From ZC4RG17 sp036380875 (GTDB lineage Bacteria; Actinomycetota; Acidimicrobiia; Spongiisociales; ZC4RG35): a stretch of DNA of 64,000 nt. Below the pieces are notes generated by a model. The model was not told where the DNA came from, did no database searches, and worked only from the letters and a program-made list of their open reading frames with translations. Of this stretch, positions 46,975 through 55,130 are shown piece by piece; within the stretch, counting starts at the first letter, position 1, and every line of letters begins with the position of its first letter. Where the stretch lies: assembly GCA_036380875.1 (NCBI GenBank), contig DASVDX010000080.1, forward strand, positions 11,137-75,136, read 5' to 3'. Both the position numbers and the translations under genes were made by a program.

Positions 46975-49482
46975 GTGAGTGAGTTTCCATCCAGCGCACA
47001 GGTCGTGGTCATCGGGGCCGGGATCGTCGGCAACAGCGTGGCGTACCACCTCGCCGAGAAGGGGTGGAAGGACATCGTCCAGATCGACAAGGGCCCCCTC
47101 CCCAACCCGGGTGGTTCCACCGGCCACGCTTCCAACTTCATCTTCCCGGTGGACCACGGCAAGGAACTGACCTTCCTCACCCTCGAGTCGCAGCGCCAGT
47201 ACGAGGAGATGGGCGTCAACACCACCTGCGGCGGCATCGAGGTGGCGCGCACACCCGAGCGCATGGAGGAGTTGCGGCGGCGCATGAGCTCGGCCAAGGC
47301 CTGGGGCATCGAGGCCTCCCTCCTCACCCCGGCCGAGGTGAAGGAGTTGGTGCCGTTCATCGAGGAGTCGGTCATCCTCGGCGGCTTCTACACCCCGTCC
47401 GTGTCGGTGGTCGACTCGTTGCGGGCTGGCACGATCATGCGCGAGCGCGCCCAGGAGAAAGGCGCCCTGGCGACCTTCCCCAACACCGAGGTGCTCGACA
47501 TCGAGGTCGACAAGGGACATGTCAAGGCGGTGGTGACGGACAAGGGTCGGATCGAAGCCGACTACGTGGTGGTGGCATGCGGTGTCTGGTCGCCGCGGAT
47601 CGCCGCCATGGCAGGAGCCACGATCCCGCTCACGCCGGCAGTCCATCAGATGATCGATGTCGGGCCGATCCCCATCCTGGCCGCAACCGGCAATGAGATC
47701 GGCTACCCGATCATCCGGGACATGGACACGTTCATGTACGAACGCCAGACTGCCGGCTCGATGGAGATCGGCTCCTACGCCCACCGGCCGATCTTCCACG
47801 ATCCGAACGAGATCCCCTCCATCGAGGAGGCGAGGCTGTCGCCCACGGAGTTGCCGTTCACGGCGGACGACTTCGACCCGCAGCTGGAGGACGCCCTAGA
47901 GCTGATGCCCTCGATTCTCGAAGGCGCCGAGATCAAGTACGCCATCAACGGGCTCCTTTCGCTCACCCCCGACGGCATGCCCCTGCTCGGCGAGACCGTC
48001 GAGGTGGAGGGCCTGTGGTCGGCGGCGGCCGTGTGGATCAAGGAGGGGCCCGGCACAGGCAAGCTGGTGGCCGAGTGGATGACCGACGGGTACCCCGAAC
48101 TCGACCCGCACCAGTCCGACATCGCCCGCTTCTACGACTACGCCCGGACCCGTCACCACATCCGGGCGCGGTGCGCCGAGCATTTCAACAAGACCTACGG
48201 CATCGTCCATCCCCGTGAGCAGTGGGAGTCGGAGCGGAACATCCGCCTCGCTCCGTTCCACAGCCGTACCGAGGCGCTCGGTGCCGTCTACTTCCAGGCG
48301 GGCGGATGGGAACGACCCCATTGGTACGAGTCGAACGCCCCGCTGGTGGAGGAGTACGGGGTGAAGGATCGGCCCCACGAGTGGGATCGCCGCTGGTGGT
48401 CGCCGATCTCCACGGCGGAGCACCTCGCCCTCCGCGAGCGGGTGGGGATGGTCGACCTGTCGGCGTTCGCCATCTTCGACATCACCGGGCCGGGAGCTCT
48501 CGACTACATCCAGCGGCTGACCGTCAACCAGTGCGACCGCCCGGTCGGGTCGGCCATCTACACGCCGCTGCTCACTCCTCAGGGTGGCTTTCGCGCCGAC
48601 CTGACGGTGATGCGGCTCGGCGAGGACCACTTCCGGGTCGTCACCGGCGCCTTCGACGGTCCCCGGGATGCCTATTGGTTCAGAAAGCATCTTCCCGACG
48701 ACGGCTCCGTCGTGTTCACGGACCGGACTTCGTCGTTCACGACGATCGGAGTCTGGGGCCCGCGGGCTCGGGCGCTCGTGGAGTCGCTCACGAACGACGA
48801 CATCTCCGACGGCGCCTTCCCCTACGCCACGTGCCGCCAGGTGACATTCGGGTCGCTGATCGCCACGATGCTCCGCATCTCCTATGTCGGCGAGTCGGGG
48901 TGGGAGATCTACGTGCCGATCGAACGCGGAACCCAGATGTGGGACATGCTGTGGGAGGCCGGCCGGGAGCACGGCGTCGTCCCGGTCGGCGCCGGAGTCT
49001 ACGGGACCAGCGCCCGCCTGGAGAAGGGCTACCGCCTGATGGGCGCCGAACTGCAGTCGGAGTACAACCCGGTCGAGGCGGGCCTCGACCGCCCGCGGGT
49101 GAAGTCGGTGGACTTCATCGGGAAAGAGGCCTACCTCGAGGCACGGGAGGCGGGTCCGGCGGCGCGGCTGTGCACGTTCACCGTCGACGACCACACCTCA
49201 CCACGTGACGGCATCGCCCGCTACATGACCGGAGGGGAGCCGATCCTCACGACCGATGGCGAGCGGATCGTCGACTCGAAGGGCCGCCCCTCGTATGTCA
49301 CGAGTGCCGGGGCGGGTCCGTCCCTGGGAAAGTACCTCCTGATGGGGTACCTGCCCGCCGAGCTCGCCGAGGAGGGTGCCCGGTTCGTCGTCCGGTACAT
49401 GAATGAGGACTATCCGATCACTGTCGCCCGGGTCGGCTCGAAGCCGCTGTTCGACCCCGATGACGAGCGGATGAAGGGCTGA
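46975..49482 (+). CDS. FAD-GcvT two-domain amine dehydrogenase (dimethylglycine/sarcosine dehydrogenase-like)
   Basis: An 835-residue two-domain enzyme. The N-terminal ~400 residues are an FAD-dependent amine oxidoreductase: VVVIGAGIVGNSVAYHLAEKGW (dinucleotide-binding) and GGSTGHASNFIFPVD, where the His in STGHA matches the residue that covalently binds FAD in dimethylglycine oxidase. The second half is a GcvT-type folate domain (VDLSAFAIFDITGPGALDYI, VNQCDRPVGSAIYTPLL, ISYVGESGWEIYVP, YGTSARLEKGYRLMG). Such enzymes demethylate dimethylglycine or sarcosine and give methylene-THF. Start GTG at 46975 after GGAGGG. ETF subunits follow as electron acceptors. It is divergent from the corrinoid operon, so substrates probably overlap. 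Confidence 0.88.
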   Translation: MSEFPSSAQVVVIGAGIVGNSVAYHLAEKGWKDIVQIDKGPLPNPGGSTGHASNFIFPVDHGKELTFLTLESQRQYEEMGVNTTCGGIEVARTPERMEELRRRMSSAKAWGIEASLLTPAEVKELVPFIEESVILGGFYTPSVSVVDSLRAGTIMRERAQEKGALATFPNTEVLDIEVDKGHVKAVVTDKGRIEADYVVVACGVWSPRIAAMAGATIPLTPAVHQMIDVGPIPILAATGNEIGYPIIRDMDTFMYERQTAGSMEIGSYAHRPIFHDPNEIPSIEEARLSPTELPFTADDFDPQLEDALELMPSILEGAEIKYAINGLLSLTPDGMPLLGETVEVEGLWSAAAVWIKEGPGTGKLVAEWMTDGYPELDPHQSDIARFYDYARTRHHIRARCAEHFNKTYGIVHPREQWESERNIRLAPFHSRTEALGAVYFQAGGWERPHWYESNAPLVEEYGVKDRPHEWDRRWWSPISTAEHLALRERVGMVDLSAFAIFDITGPGALDYIQRLTVNQCDRPVGSAIYTPLLTPQGGFRADLTVMRLGEDHFRVVTGAFDGPRDAYWFRKHLPDDGSVVFTDRTSSFTTIGVWGPRARALVESLTNDDISDGAFPYATCRQVTFGSLIATMLRISYVGESGWEIYVPIERGTQMWDMLWEAGREHGVVPVGAGVYGTSARLEKGYRLMGAELQSEYNPVEAGLDRPRVKSVDFIGKEAYLEAREAGPAARLCTFTVDDHTSPRDGIARYMTGGEPILTTDGERIVDSKGRPSYVTSAGAGPSLGKYLLMGYLPAELAEEGARFVVRYMNEDYPITVARVGSKPLFDPDDERMKG

Positions 49483-49492
49483 AAGGTCGGGT

Positions 49493-50242
49493 GTGAGGAT
49501 CCTCGTCTGCGTCAAGCGGGTGCCGGCCCCGGGGGCCAAGATCGCCCTCACCGCCGACGGGCGGGCGATCGAAACCTCCCATCTGTCGTTCACCACCAGT
49601 CCGCACGAGGAGTGCGCGGTCGAAGCGGCCATCCAACTCGAAGAGGCCCACGGCGGGATCGTCGAAGTGCTGACCCTGGGGCCGCCGGAGGCGGAGGAGC
49701 AGTTGCGGTATGCCGCCTCGGTCGGCGCCGACGGGGCGACCCTCGTCCCGACGGACGGCTCAGACGTCGATCCCCAGGCCACCGCCTCGGGTCTCCTGTC
49801 GGCGATCCGAGCTCTCGAGTCGGACGGCGTGTTCGACCTGATCCTCTTCGGCAACGAATCTGCCGACGCCGGCAACTTCCAGGTCGGAATCCGCGTTGCC
49901 CACGGGCTGGGACGTCCGGTGGTGTCTGGGATCAAGGGAATCGAGATCGACGGGGACACGGCGGTCGCCCGGAGGGAGACGCCCACCGGCTTCGAGGTCT
50001 ATCGGCTGCCCCTCCCGGCGGTGTTGGCTGTCAAGGAAGGCATTGCCCTACCCCGATACCCCACGCTGGCGGGGCGGCTGAAGTCGAAGAAGCTCGAGAT
50101 CCGTCGCCACGAGACGGAACTCACCCCGGGAGGGCAACGCATGATCCGGTTCGAGTCTCCGCCCGAGCAGGAGTCCCGTACCGAGATACTGCCCGACGCC
50201 GCCGCCGTGGTGGACGTGCTGGAGAGGCTGGGGGTCCTATGA
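49493..50242 (+). CDS. etfB: Electron transfer flavoprotein beta subunit
   Basis: Smaller subunit of ETF, which takes electrons from flavin dehydrogenases. The 249-residue product has RILVCVKRVPAPGAKIAL at the start, the AMP-binding region ALESDGVFDLILFGNESADAGN, and the C-terminal signature LPLPAVLAVKEGIALPRYPTL. The GTG at 49493 begins ten bases after the dehydrogenase stop, and the gene overlaps etfA by four bases. Co-transcription makes the FAD-GcvT enzyme its probable donor. Confidence 0.93.
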   Translation: MRILVCVKRVPAPGAKIALTADGRAIETSHLSFTTSPHEECAVEAAIQLEEAHGGIVEVLTLGPPEAEEQLRYAASVGADGATLVPTDGSDVDPQATASGLLSAIRALESDGVFDLILFGNESADAGNFQVGIRVAHGLGRPVVSGIKGIEIDGDTAVARRETPTGFEVYRLPLPAVLAVKEGIALPRYPTLAGRLKSKKLEIRRHETELTPGGQRMIRFESPPEQESRTEILPDAAAVVDVLERLGVL

Positions 50243-51186
50243 GCGTCCTTGTGTTGATCGACCACGACCGAGGAGACGTCACCGAGGTCGCCCTTCAAGC
50301 TGTCACTCTGGCCAAGACGGTGGCCGAACGGCTCGGGACCGCGCTCGAGGCGGTCGTGATCGGCCCGGAACCGCCCCAGGTCGGAGGCGTAGAGCGGGTA
50401 TGGCACATCACCCATCCGCTGCTCGACGACTACACGCCGGGCGGCTTCGGTGAAGTCCTCGCCCAACTCATCGCCCAGGAGATGCCGGCGGCGGTGGTCG
50501 CTCCTGGCACCGATCGCGGCAACGAGGTCCTCGCTCACGTCGCGGCCCTCCTGGATCTCCCGATGGTGGCCAACGTGGCCGCGGTGGAGCCTTCCGGCGA
50601 CGTCTGGTCGTTGCAGCGGGTTCGGTGGGGCGGCAGCCTCCTGGAGCGGGCCGAATTGGAGGCGGCGGTGCGCCTCGTTTCGGCGGCGGCACATGCGTTC
50701 CCGCCCGCGCCGGCGGAGGGTTCGGCCCCGGTGCAGGAGTTCCAGCCGACCCTCGAGGAGAGCCAGGTCCTCGACCGCGTGGCGGAGCGAGTCACGGTCG
50801 AAGAGGGAATCACCCTCGCCACCGCTCCGGTCGTCGTCTCGGGCGGTCGGGGAGTGGGCGGCCCGGAGGGATTCGCCCCGCTGGAGGAGCTCGCCGCCCT
50901 GTTGGGCGGGGCGGTCGGCTGCTCGCGTGTCGCCACCAACAACGGGTGGCGCCCCCACTCCGACCAGGTCGGCCAAACAGGGACGCGGGTGGCCCCCGAT
51001 GTCTACATCGCCTGCGGCATCTCCGGAGCCATCCAGCACTGGGTCGGGATGATGGCCTCGAAGAACGTCATCGCCATCAACACCGACCCCGAGGCGCCGA
51101 TGGTCACCAAAGCGGACTACGCCGTGATCGGCGACGTGGCCGAGGTGGTGCCGGCGATCGTCGAAGAGATCAGACGCCGTCGCTGA
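50239..51186 (+). CDS. etfA: Electron transfer flavoprotein alpha subunit
   Basis: Larger ETF subunit, 315 residues, carrying most of the FAD site. The N-terminus SVLVLIDHDRGDVTEVALQ is typical, with PAAVVAPGTDRGNEVLAHVA in the middle. The C-terminal FAD domain has GGRGVGGPEGFAPLEELA, GCSRVATNNGWRPHSDQVGQTG, VYIACGISGAIQHWVGM and INTDPEAPMVTKADYAVIGD. It starts with ATG at 50239 overlapping the etfB stop. An ETF-quinone oxidoreductase is not seen in this window. Confidence 0.94.
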   Translation: MSVLVLIDHDRGDVTEVALQAVTLAKTVAERLGTALEAVVIGPEPPQVGGVERVWHITHPLLDDYTPGGFGEVLAQLIAQEMPAAVVAPGTDRGNEVLAHVAALLDLPMVANVAAVEPSGDVWSLQRVRWGGSLLERAELEAAVRLVSAAAHAFPPAPAEGSAPVQEFQPTLEESQVLDRVAERVTVEEGITLATAPVVVSGGRGVGGPEGFAPLEELAALLGGAVGCSRVATNNGWRPHSDQVGQTGTRVAPDVYIACGISGAIQHWVGMMASKNVIAINTDPEAPMVTKADYAVIGDVAEVVPAIVEEIRRRR

Positions 51187-51203
51187 CTCTTCCGCGGAAT
51201 CCC

Positions 51204-51232
51204 TTCGCACAGATCCGCCTCTCTGGTAGCGT
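51204..51232 (+). promoter_or_regulatory. Promoter of the riboswitch-controlled homocysteine methyltransferase gene
   Basis: TTCGCA at 51204-51209 and TAGCGT at 51227-51232 are 17 bases apart. The expected start point is around 51238-51240, exactly at the 5' end of the putative aptamer. Confidence 0.45.
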
Positions 51233-51237
51233 GTCCG

Positions 51238-51293
51238 GTGCGCCGATTTGATCGTCCAGCTTGCGGGCGCGAAACAAGTGCAGCTAAAGCGGC
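51238..51293 (+). ncRNA. SAM-II-like riboswitch aptamer
   Basis: The leader matches the SAM-II layout. Helix P1 can form between GCGCC (51240-51244) and GGCGC (51266-51270). The loop begins GATTTGATCG, close to the conserved GAUUUAACCG of SAM-II. CTTGC precedes the 3' strand as UUGC does there. The 3' part GAAACAAGTGCAGCTAAAG matches the conserved UGAUAAAUGUAGCUAAA pseudoknot strand. It lies between a promoter and a homocysteine methyltransferase gene, a natural target for SAM feedback. SAM-II is known mainly from Proteobacteria, so the identity should be tested with the Rfam model RF00521. Confidence 0.65.
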
Positions 51294-51311
51294 GGTCTGA
51301 AGCAGATGCCT

Positions 51312-51331
51312 GGCCGCCTCTTGGGGCGGCC
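51312..51331 (+). terminator. Terminator-like hairpin of the SAM-II expression platform
   Basis: GGCCGCC (51312-51318) pairs with GGCGGCC (51325-51331), and GCTCTTT follows. The 5' arm could instead pair CCGCC (51314-51318) with GGCGG (51291-51295) at the end of the aptamer. SAM binding, by holding the GCTAAAGCGG strand in the pseudoknot, would free the hairpin to stop transcription. The alternate pairing is visible; the mechanism is inferred. Confidence 0.5.
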
Positions 51332-51392
51332 GCTCTTTCGAGCGAGCCACCTCACCGCACCGACGATCGACGTCGACAAAGGAGGTGGGCGC

Positions 51393-52397
51393 GTGAACGA
51401 TCGATGTACGACCTTCGAGACACTCCTCGCCACCCGTCCTGTCCTGGTGGCCGACGGAGCGATGGGCACCACCTTGTTCTCGCTCGGCCTCGCCGGTGGC
51501 GGATGCCCGGAGCTCTTGAACGTCGAGCACCCTGAGCTCGTTTTTCAGGTCCACGAGCAGTTCATCGCTGCCGGGGCCGACATCGTCCTCACGAACACGT
51601 TCGGCGGTAACTCTCGCCGGCTCGCCCTCCACCGTCTCGAAGACCGCGTTGCCGAGCTCAACGCCGCCGCCGTCCGCATCGCCCGCCAGGCAGCCGAGGC
51701 TGCCGGCCGACCAGTGGCCGTGGCGGGAAGCATCGGTCCCACCGGCGACCTGTTCGAACCCCTCGGCCCGCTCACCCACGAGGAGGGAGTGGCCGTGTTC
51801 GCGGAGCAAGCCCGTGCTCTGGTGGAGGCGGGGGTCGACGTCCTGTGGATCGAGACGATCTCGTCCTGGCAAGAGTTGAACGCCGCCACCGAGGCCGCTT
51901 CCCAGTTCGGCGTCCCGGTCAGCGCCACCCTCAGTTTCGACACCAATGGCCGCACGATGATGGGCATCTCCGGCACCCAACTCGGGGAGTGGTGGAAGGC
52001 GAGCCCTCACGCTCCGCTCACGGTCGGGGCCAACTGCGGGATCGGACCCGGCGACGCCGTCTCCGTCGCTCTCGACGTCACCGAGGTGGCTCCCACCGCC
52101 GCCGTCATCGTCAAGGCGAATTGCGGCATGCCCCTCTATCAGACCGATGCCCTCGTCTACCCGGTGGGTCCCGACCGGATGGCCGACTATGTCGAGTTGG
52201 CCGTGCGATCGGGGGCGCGCATCATCGGCGCCTGCTGTGGCTCGACACCCGACCACATCGCCGCTATCCGCCATGCCGTCGATGCCGGGGTCAGCGGTGA
52301 GCGACCCAGCCACGTCGAGATCGAAGAACGTCTCGACGCCACGCCGGTGAGCGCCGCCGCTCCGGGGCGGCGGGGCAACCGTCGGCGGGCCGGCTAG
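51393..52397 (+). CDS. Homocysteine S-methyltransferase (BHMT/MetH N-terminal-like)
   Basis: A 334-residue zinc enzyme that methylates homocysteine to methionine. Family marks are VLVADGAMGTTLFSLGL near the N-terminus, ADIVLTNTFGGNSRRLALH, VAGSIGPTGDLFEPLGPLTH, FVSATLSF-like PVSATLSFDTNGRTMMG, the zinc Cys in GANCGIG, and the final zinc pair in IIGACCGSTPDHIAAI. It lacks the folate and B12 domains of MetH, so it uses a small methyl donor such as betaine, or transfers from another protein. GTG start at 51393, seven bases after GGAGG. A SAM-II-like riboswitch lies upstream. It shares its CTAG stop with the convergent pabBC gene. Confidence 0.85.
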   Translation: MNDRCTTFETLLATRPVLVADGAMGTTLFSLGLAGGGCPELLNVEHPELVFQVHEQFIAAGADIVLTNTFGGNSRRLALHRLEDRVAELNAAAVRIARQAAEAAGRPVAVAGSIGPTGDLFEPLGPLTHEEGVAVFAEQARALVEAGVDVLWIETISSWQELNAATEAASQFGVPVSATLSFDTNGRTMMGISGTQLGEWWKASPHAPLTVGANCGIGPGDAVSVALDVTEVAPTAAVIVKANCGMPLYQTDALVYPVGPDRMADYVELAVRSGARIIGACCGSTPDHIAAIRHAVDAGVSGERPSHVEIEERLDATPVSAAAPGRRGNRRRAG

Positions 52398-54172
52398 GCC
52401 AATACGGCCTCCTCCCAGCCGCGCACCGAGTTGAGCCGGGCGAAGCCGGTGGCGTGCCGGAGATCGTCGACCGTCAGCCGCGCCTCTCGCAATTCCCCCG
52501 CGGCTAGACGGGCGGCGCGCTCAGTCCCCGGGAGCAGCCCGGAGTCGACCGGGGGCGTCAGCCATTCGCCGTCGATGCAAACGGCCAGGTTGCCGATCGT
52601 GGTCTCGGTCACCTCCCTGTCCTGGTTCCACAGCACCACGTCGTCGGCTTCGGGATGCCGGACCCGGGCTTCGTCGTAGGTGCGGCGCACCGTCGTCTTG
52701 TGGCGCAGGAAAGGGTCGTGACGGTCGATCGGCCGATCGTCGAGGACCAGGCGGACGGGCGAAACCCGCGGCGTGAGGTCGGCCACCTCCACCTCCACCC
52801 AGCCGTCCCGGTCGATCAGGATGCGCAGGCGGCCCGGATCGACTCGGTCCTTCGTCGCTCGGCTGATCGCCGCCCTCACTTCGGCGGGGTCGAACGGGAT
52901 GTCGAAGTACTCGGCCGATGCGGCGGCGCGCTGCAGATGACGGTCTAGGTGCCGGGCGCCCAGATTGGGGTCCCAGCGAGTCGTCTCCAGCAGCCGCAGT
53001 TCGCTGCCGGGATGGCGCAGCACCTCGGCTTTCAGGACTGCCTCGGCATACTCGTCGGCCGGCTGCGAATCGAACGTGATCCCGCCACCAGTCCCGTAGA
53101 AGGCGGCCCCGGTCGGACGATGGAACAGGACGGTGCGGATGCCGACGTTGAACGCCCACTCGGGCCCCTCCGGGCCTGGGCCGCCGAAGCCGATCGCGCC
53201 GCAATACACGCCTCGAGGGTGGGTCTCGAGGTCGGCGATGATCGATATCGTGGAGACCTTGGGGGCCCCCGTGATGGAGGCGCTCGGGAACAATGCCTCG
53301 AAGACCTCTACGAGAGAGGTGCCGGGACGCGGCCGGGCCGTCACCGTGGACGTGAGCTGCCACACCGTGTCGTACTTCTCGGTCGTGAACAGCGCCGGCA
53401 CCTGCACGGAACCGACCGCGGCGATCCGGCCCAGGTCGTTTCTGACCATGTCGACGATCATCAGGTTCTCGGCCCGGTTCTTCTCCGACGCCCGAAGCCA
53501 GTCCCGCAGGCGAGCGTCGTCCTCTCGGTCCACGCCTCGCCGCACCGTGCCCTTCATCGGGCGAGAGACGATCGAACCGTTGCGCCACTCGAAGAACAAC
53601 TCCGGCGAGGCCGATATGACCACCCAGTCGCCGGCATCGATCAGCGCCCCGTAGCCACACGACTGCGAACGGGTCAGCCGTCGGTAGAAGGCGGCCGGGT
53701 CACCGCTCAGCGTCGATCGCATCAAGAAGGTGTGGTTCACCTGGTAGGTGTCGCCGGCGCGGATCCGCTCGTGGATATCCGCCACCGCTCTGGCGTGGTG
53801 TTCACGGGTCGTGAGCGTCTCCCATTCGGTCAATTCCTGCGGGCCCTGAGCCGCAGGAGGCGGGGAAGTGCGTCCCGCCGCGATCCCGAACCAGGCCAGC
53901 GGAAGGTCGGCGAAAGCCGTCCCGGTCACCTGTTTCACCTGCATCGCCCGATCGAAGGCGGGGGCGGCCTCGTAGGCGACCCATCCCGCCACCCACTTGC
54001 CAGATCGGACCGCATCCTCGGCGGCAGCGAGCACCTGCCGTACCTCGGCGGGGGTGTGGGCAACGAGAGTGCCCTCGAAACCGCGGAGGGCGAAGCCGCG
54101 TCGTCGCCAGGGACGGAGGTCGTCGAAGCGGGCCGACGGTGTCACAGGAGTCTCAGGAATCCGCCCGGGCAC
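52394..54172 (-). CDS. pabBC: Aminodeoxychorismate synthase component I fused to 4-amino-4-deoxychorismate lyase
   Basis: Fused PabB-PabC enzyme for p-aminobenzoate, the precursor of folate. Residues 1-370 are PabB: RIRAGDTYQVNHTFLMRSTL, SRPMKGTVRRG, SEKNRAENLMIVDMVRNDLG, and LFPSASITGAPKVSTISIIA. From about 370 on is a PabC/class IV aminotransferase part: LLETTRWDPNLGARHLDRHL, LRHKTTVRRTYDEAR (PLP Lys), VVLWNQDREVTETTIGNLAV. The 592-residue length fits both domains. It is the last gene on the formate dehydrogenase transcript and overlaps it by 20 bases. Folate supply makes sense in a one-carbon island. Confidence 0.93.
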   Translation of the reverse strand: MPGRIPETPVTPSARFDDLRPWRRRGFALRGFEGTLVAHTPAEVRQVLAAAEDAVRSGKWVAGWVAYEAAPAFDRAMQVKQVTGTAFADLPLAWFGIAAGRTSPPPAAQGPQELTEWETLTTREHHARAVADIHERIRAGDTYQVNHTFLMRSTLSGDPAAFYRRLTRSQSCGYGALIDAGDWVVISASPELFFEWRNGSIVSRPMKGTVRRGVDREDDARLRDWLRASEKNRAENLMIVDMVRNDLGRIAAVGSVQVPALFTTEKYDTVWQLTSTVTARPRPGTSLVEVFEALFPSASITGAPKVSTISIIADLETHPRGVYCGAIGFGGPGPEGPEWAFNVGIRTVLFHRPTGAAFYGTGGGITFDSQPADEYAEAVLKAEVLRHPGSELRLLETTRWDPNLGARHLDRHLQRAAASAEYFDIPFDPAEVRAAISRATKDRVDPGRLRILIDRDGWVEVEVADLTPRVSPVRLVLDDRPIDRHDPFLRHKTTVRRTYDEARVRHPEADDVVLWNQDREVTETTIGNLAVCIDGEWLTPPVDSGLLPGTERAARLAAGELREARLTVDDLRHATGFARLNSVRGWEEAVLA

Positions 54173-55130
54173 GGGCTAGCACCTCGTCGATCGGGGTGAG
54201 GTGCGCTTCGTCTTGTTCCTGGACGTACTCGTAGCCGAACCGGCCCTTGATGCAGAGGTTCCCGCGTGTCACCGAGTGGTCGTCGGGCGACGTGACCTTG
54301 ACGATCCGGTTGTCCTGCACGTGCAATTCGAGGTTGCAGCCCACACCGCAGTACGAGCAGATGGTCGTGACCACGTCCTGGCGGTCCGGATCCCACATGC
54401 CCGCCTGCCGCAGTTCGTACTCGGAGCGGAACATCAGGGCCTCGGTCGGGCACACGGCGATGCAGTTGCCGCAGTAGACGCAGGCCGATTCCGGCAAGGA
54501 GACATCGAACTCGGTGGAGATCCGGGCATCGAAGCCGCGGCCCGCCACAGAGATGGCGAAAGTGTTCTGCGCCTCCGGTCCACAGGCCTGCACGCACTTG
54601 TAGCAGAGGATGCACTTGGAGTAGTCGCGGACGTACAGGGGGTTGTCGACTTTGACCGGTTGGTGCACCGTCTCGGCGACGTCCCCACTCGGGCGGCGGT
54701 GATGGCCGGCATGGCGGCGGTCGCGGTCGTCCGCCGGTGGAGCCGACGGCCCGAACCGTTCCGGCTCGCAGCCGTATTCCTCCATCCACTCCTTCACCGA
54801 GTCGTCAACCAGCGAAAGGTCGACCGACGAGGCGAGCAACTCGAAAACCACCTTCCGAGCGTGGCGCACCGCCTCCGAGTCGGTCTCGACGACCATCCCT
54901 TCTTCGACTCTGCGGGAGCACGAGGGGACGAGGGCTCGGCTTCCCTCCACCTCGACGACGCACACCCGGCAGACGTTGACAGGCGTCAGGGTGGGCGCCC
55001 AGCACATAGTGGGCTGCTCGTCGCCGATCGAACGGCAAGCGTCGAGGATCGTGCTTCCTTCGGGGACCGTCACCTGGCGGCCGTCGATCGACAGGCTCAC
55101 CAATGCCTCGTTCACCATCTCCGCCGTCAT
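54153..55130 (-). CDS. Formate dehydrogenase alpha, N-terminal iron-sulfur half (split FdhA/FdsA)
   Basis: A 325-residue electron-transfer protein equal to the front part of NAD-linked formate dehydrogenase alpha subunits. It holds a 2Fe-2S domain (C43, C54, C57, C71), a ferredoxin-like pair of 4Fe-4S sites (C173-C183, YSKCILCYKC; and C217-C227, CVYCGNCIAVC), then the first molybdopterin-domain cluster (C258, C261, C265, C293). It ends at CIKGRFGYEYVQEQDEAHLT, where an unsplit protein would run on into RLTTPLIRR and the catalytic domain. That continuation is found as a separate gene at 57011-58903. Start at 55130 overlaps the NuoEF-like gene. Confidence 0.82.
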   Translation of the reverse strand: MTAEMVNEALVSLSIDGRQVTVPEGSTILDACRSIGDEQPTMCWAPTLTPVNVCRVCVVEVEGSRALVPSCSRRVEEGMVVETDSEAVRHARKVVFELLASSVDLSLVDDSVKEWMEEYGCEPERFGPSAPPADDRDRRHAGHHRRPSGDVAETVHQPVKVDNPLYVRDYSKCILCYKCVQACGPEAQNTFAISVAGRGFDARISTEFDVSLPESACVYCGNCIAVCPTEALMFRSEYELRQAGMWDPDRQDVVTTICSYCGVGCNLELHVQDNRIVKVTSPDDHSVTRGNLCIKGRFGYEYVQEQDEAHLTPIDEVLARARADS

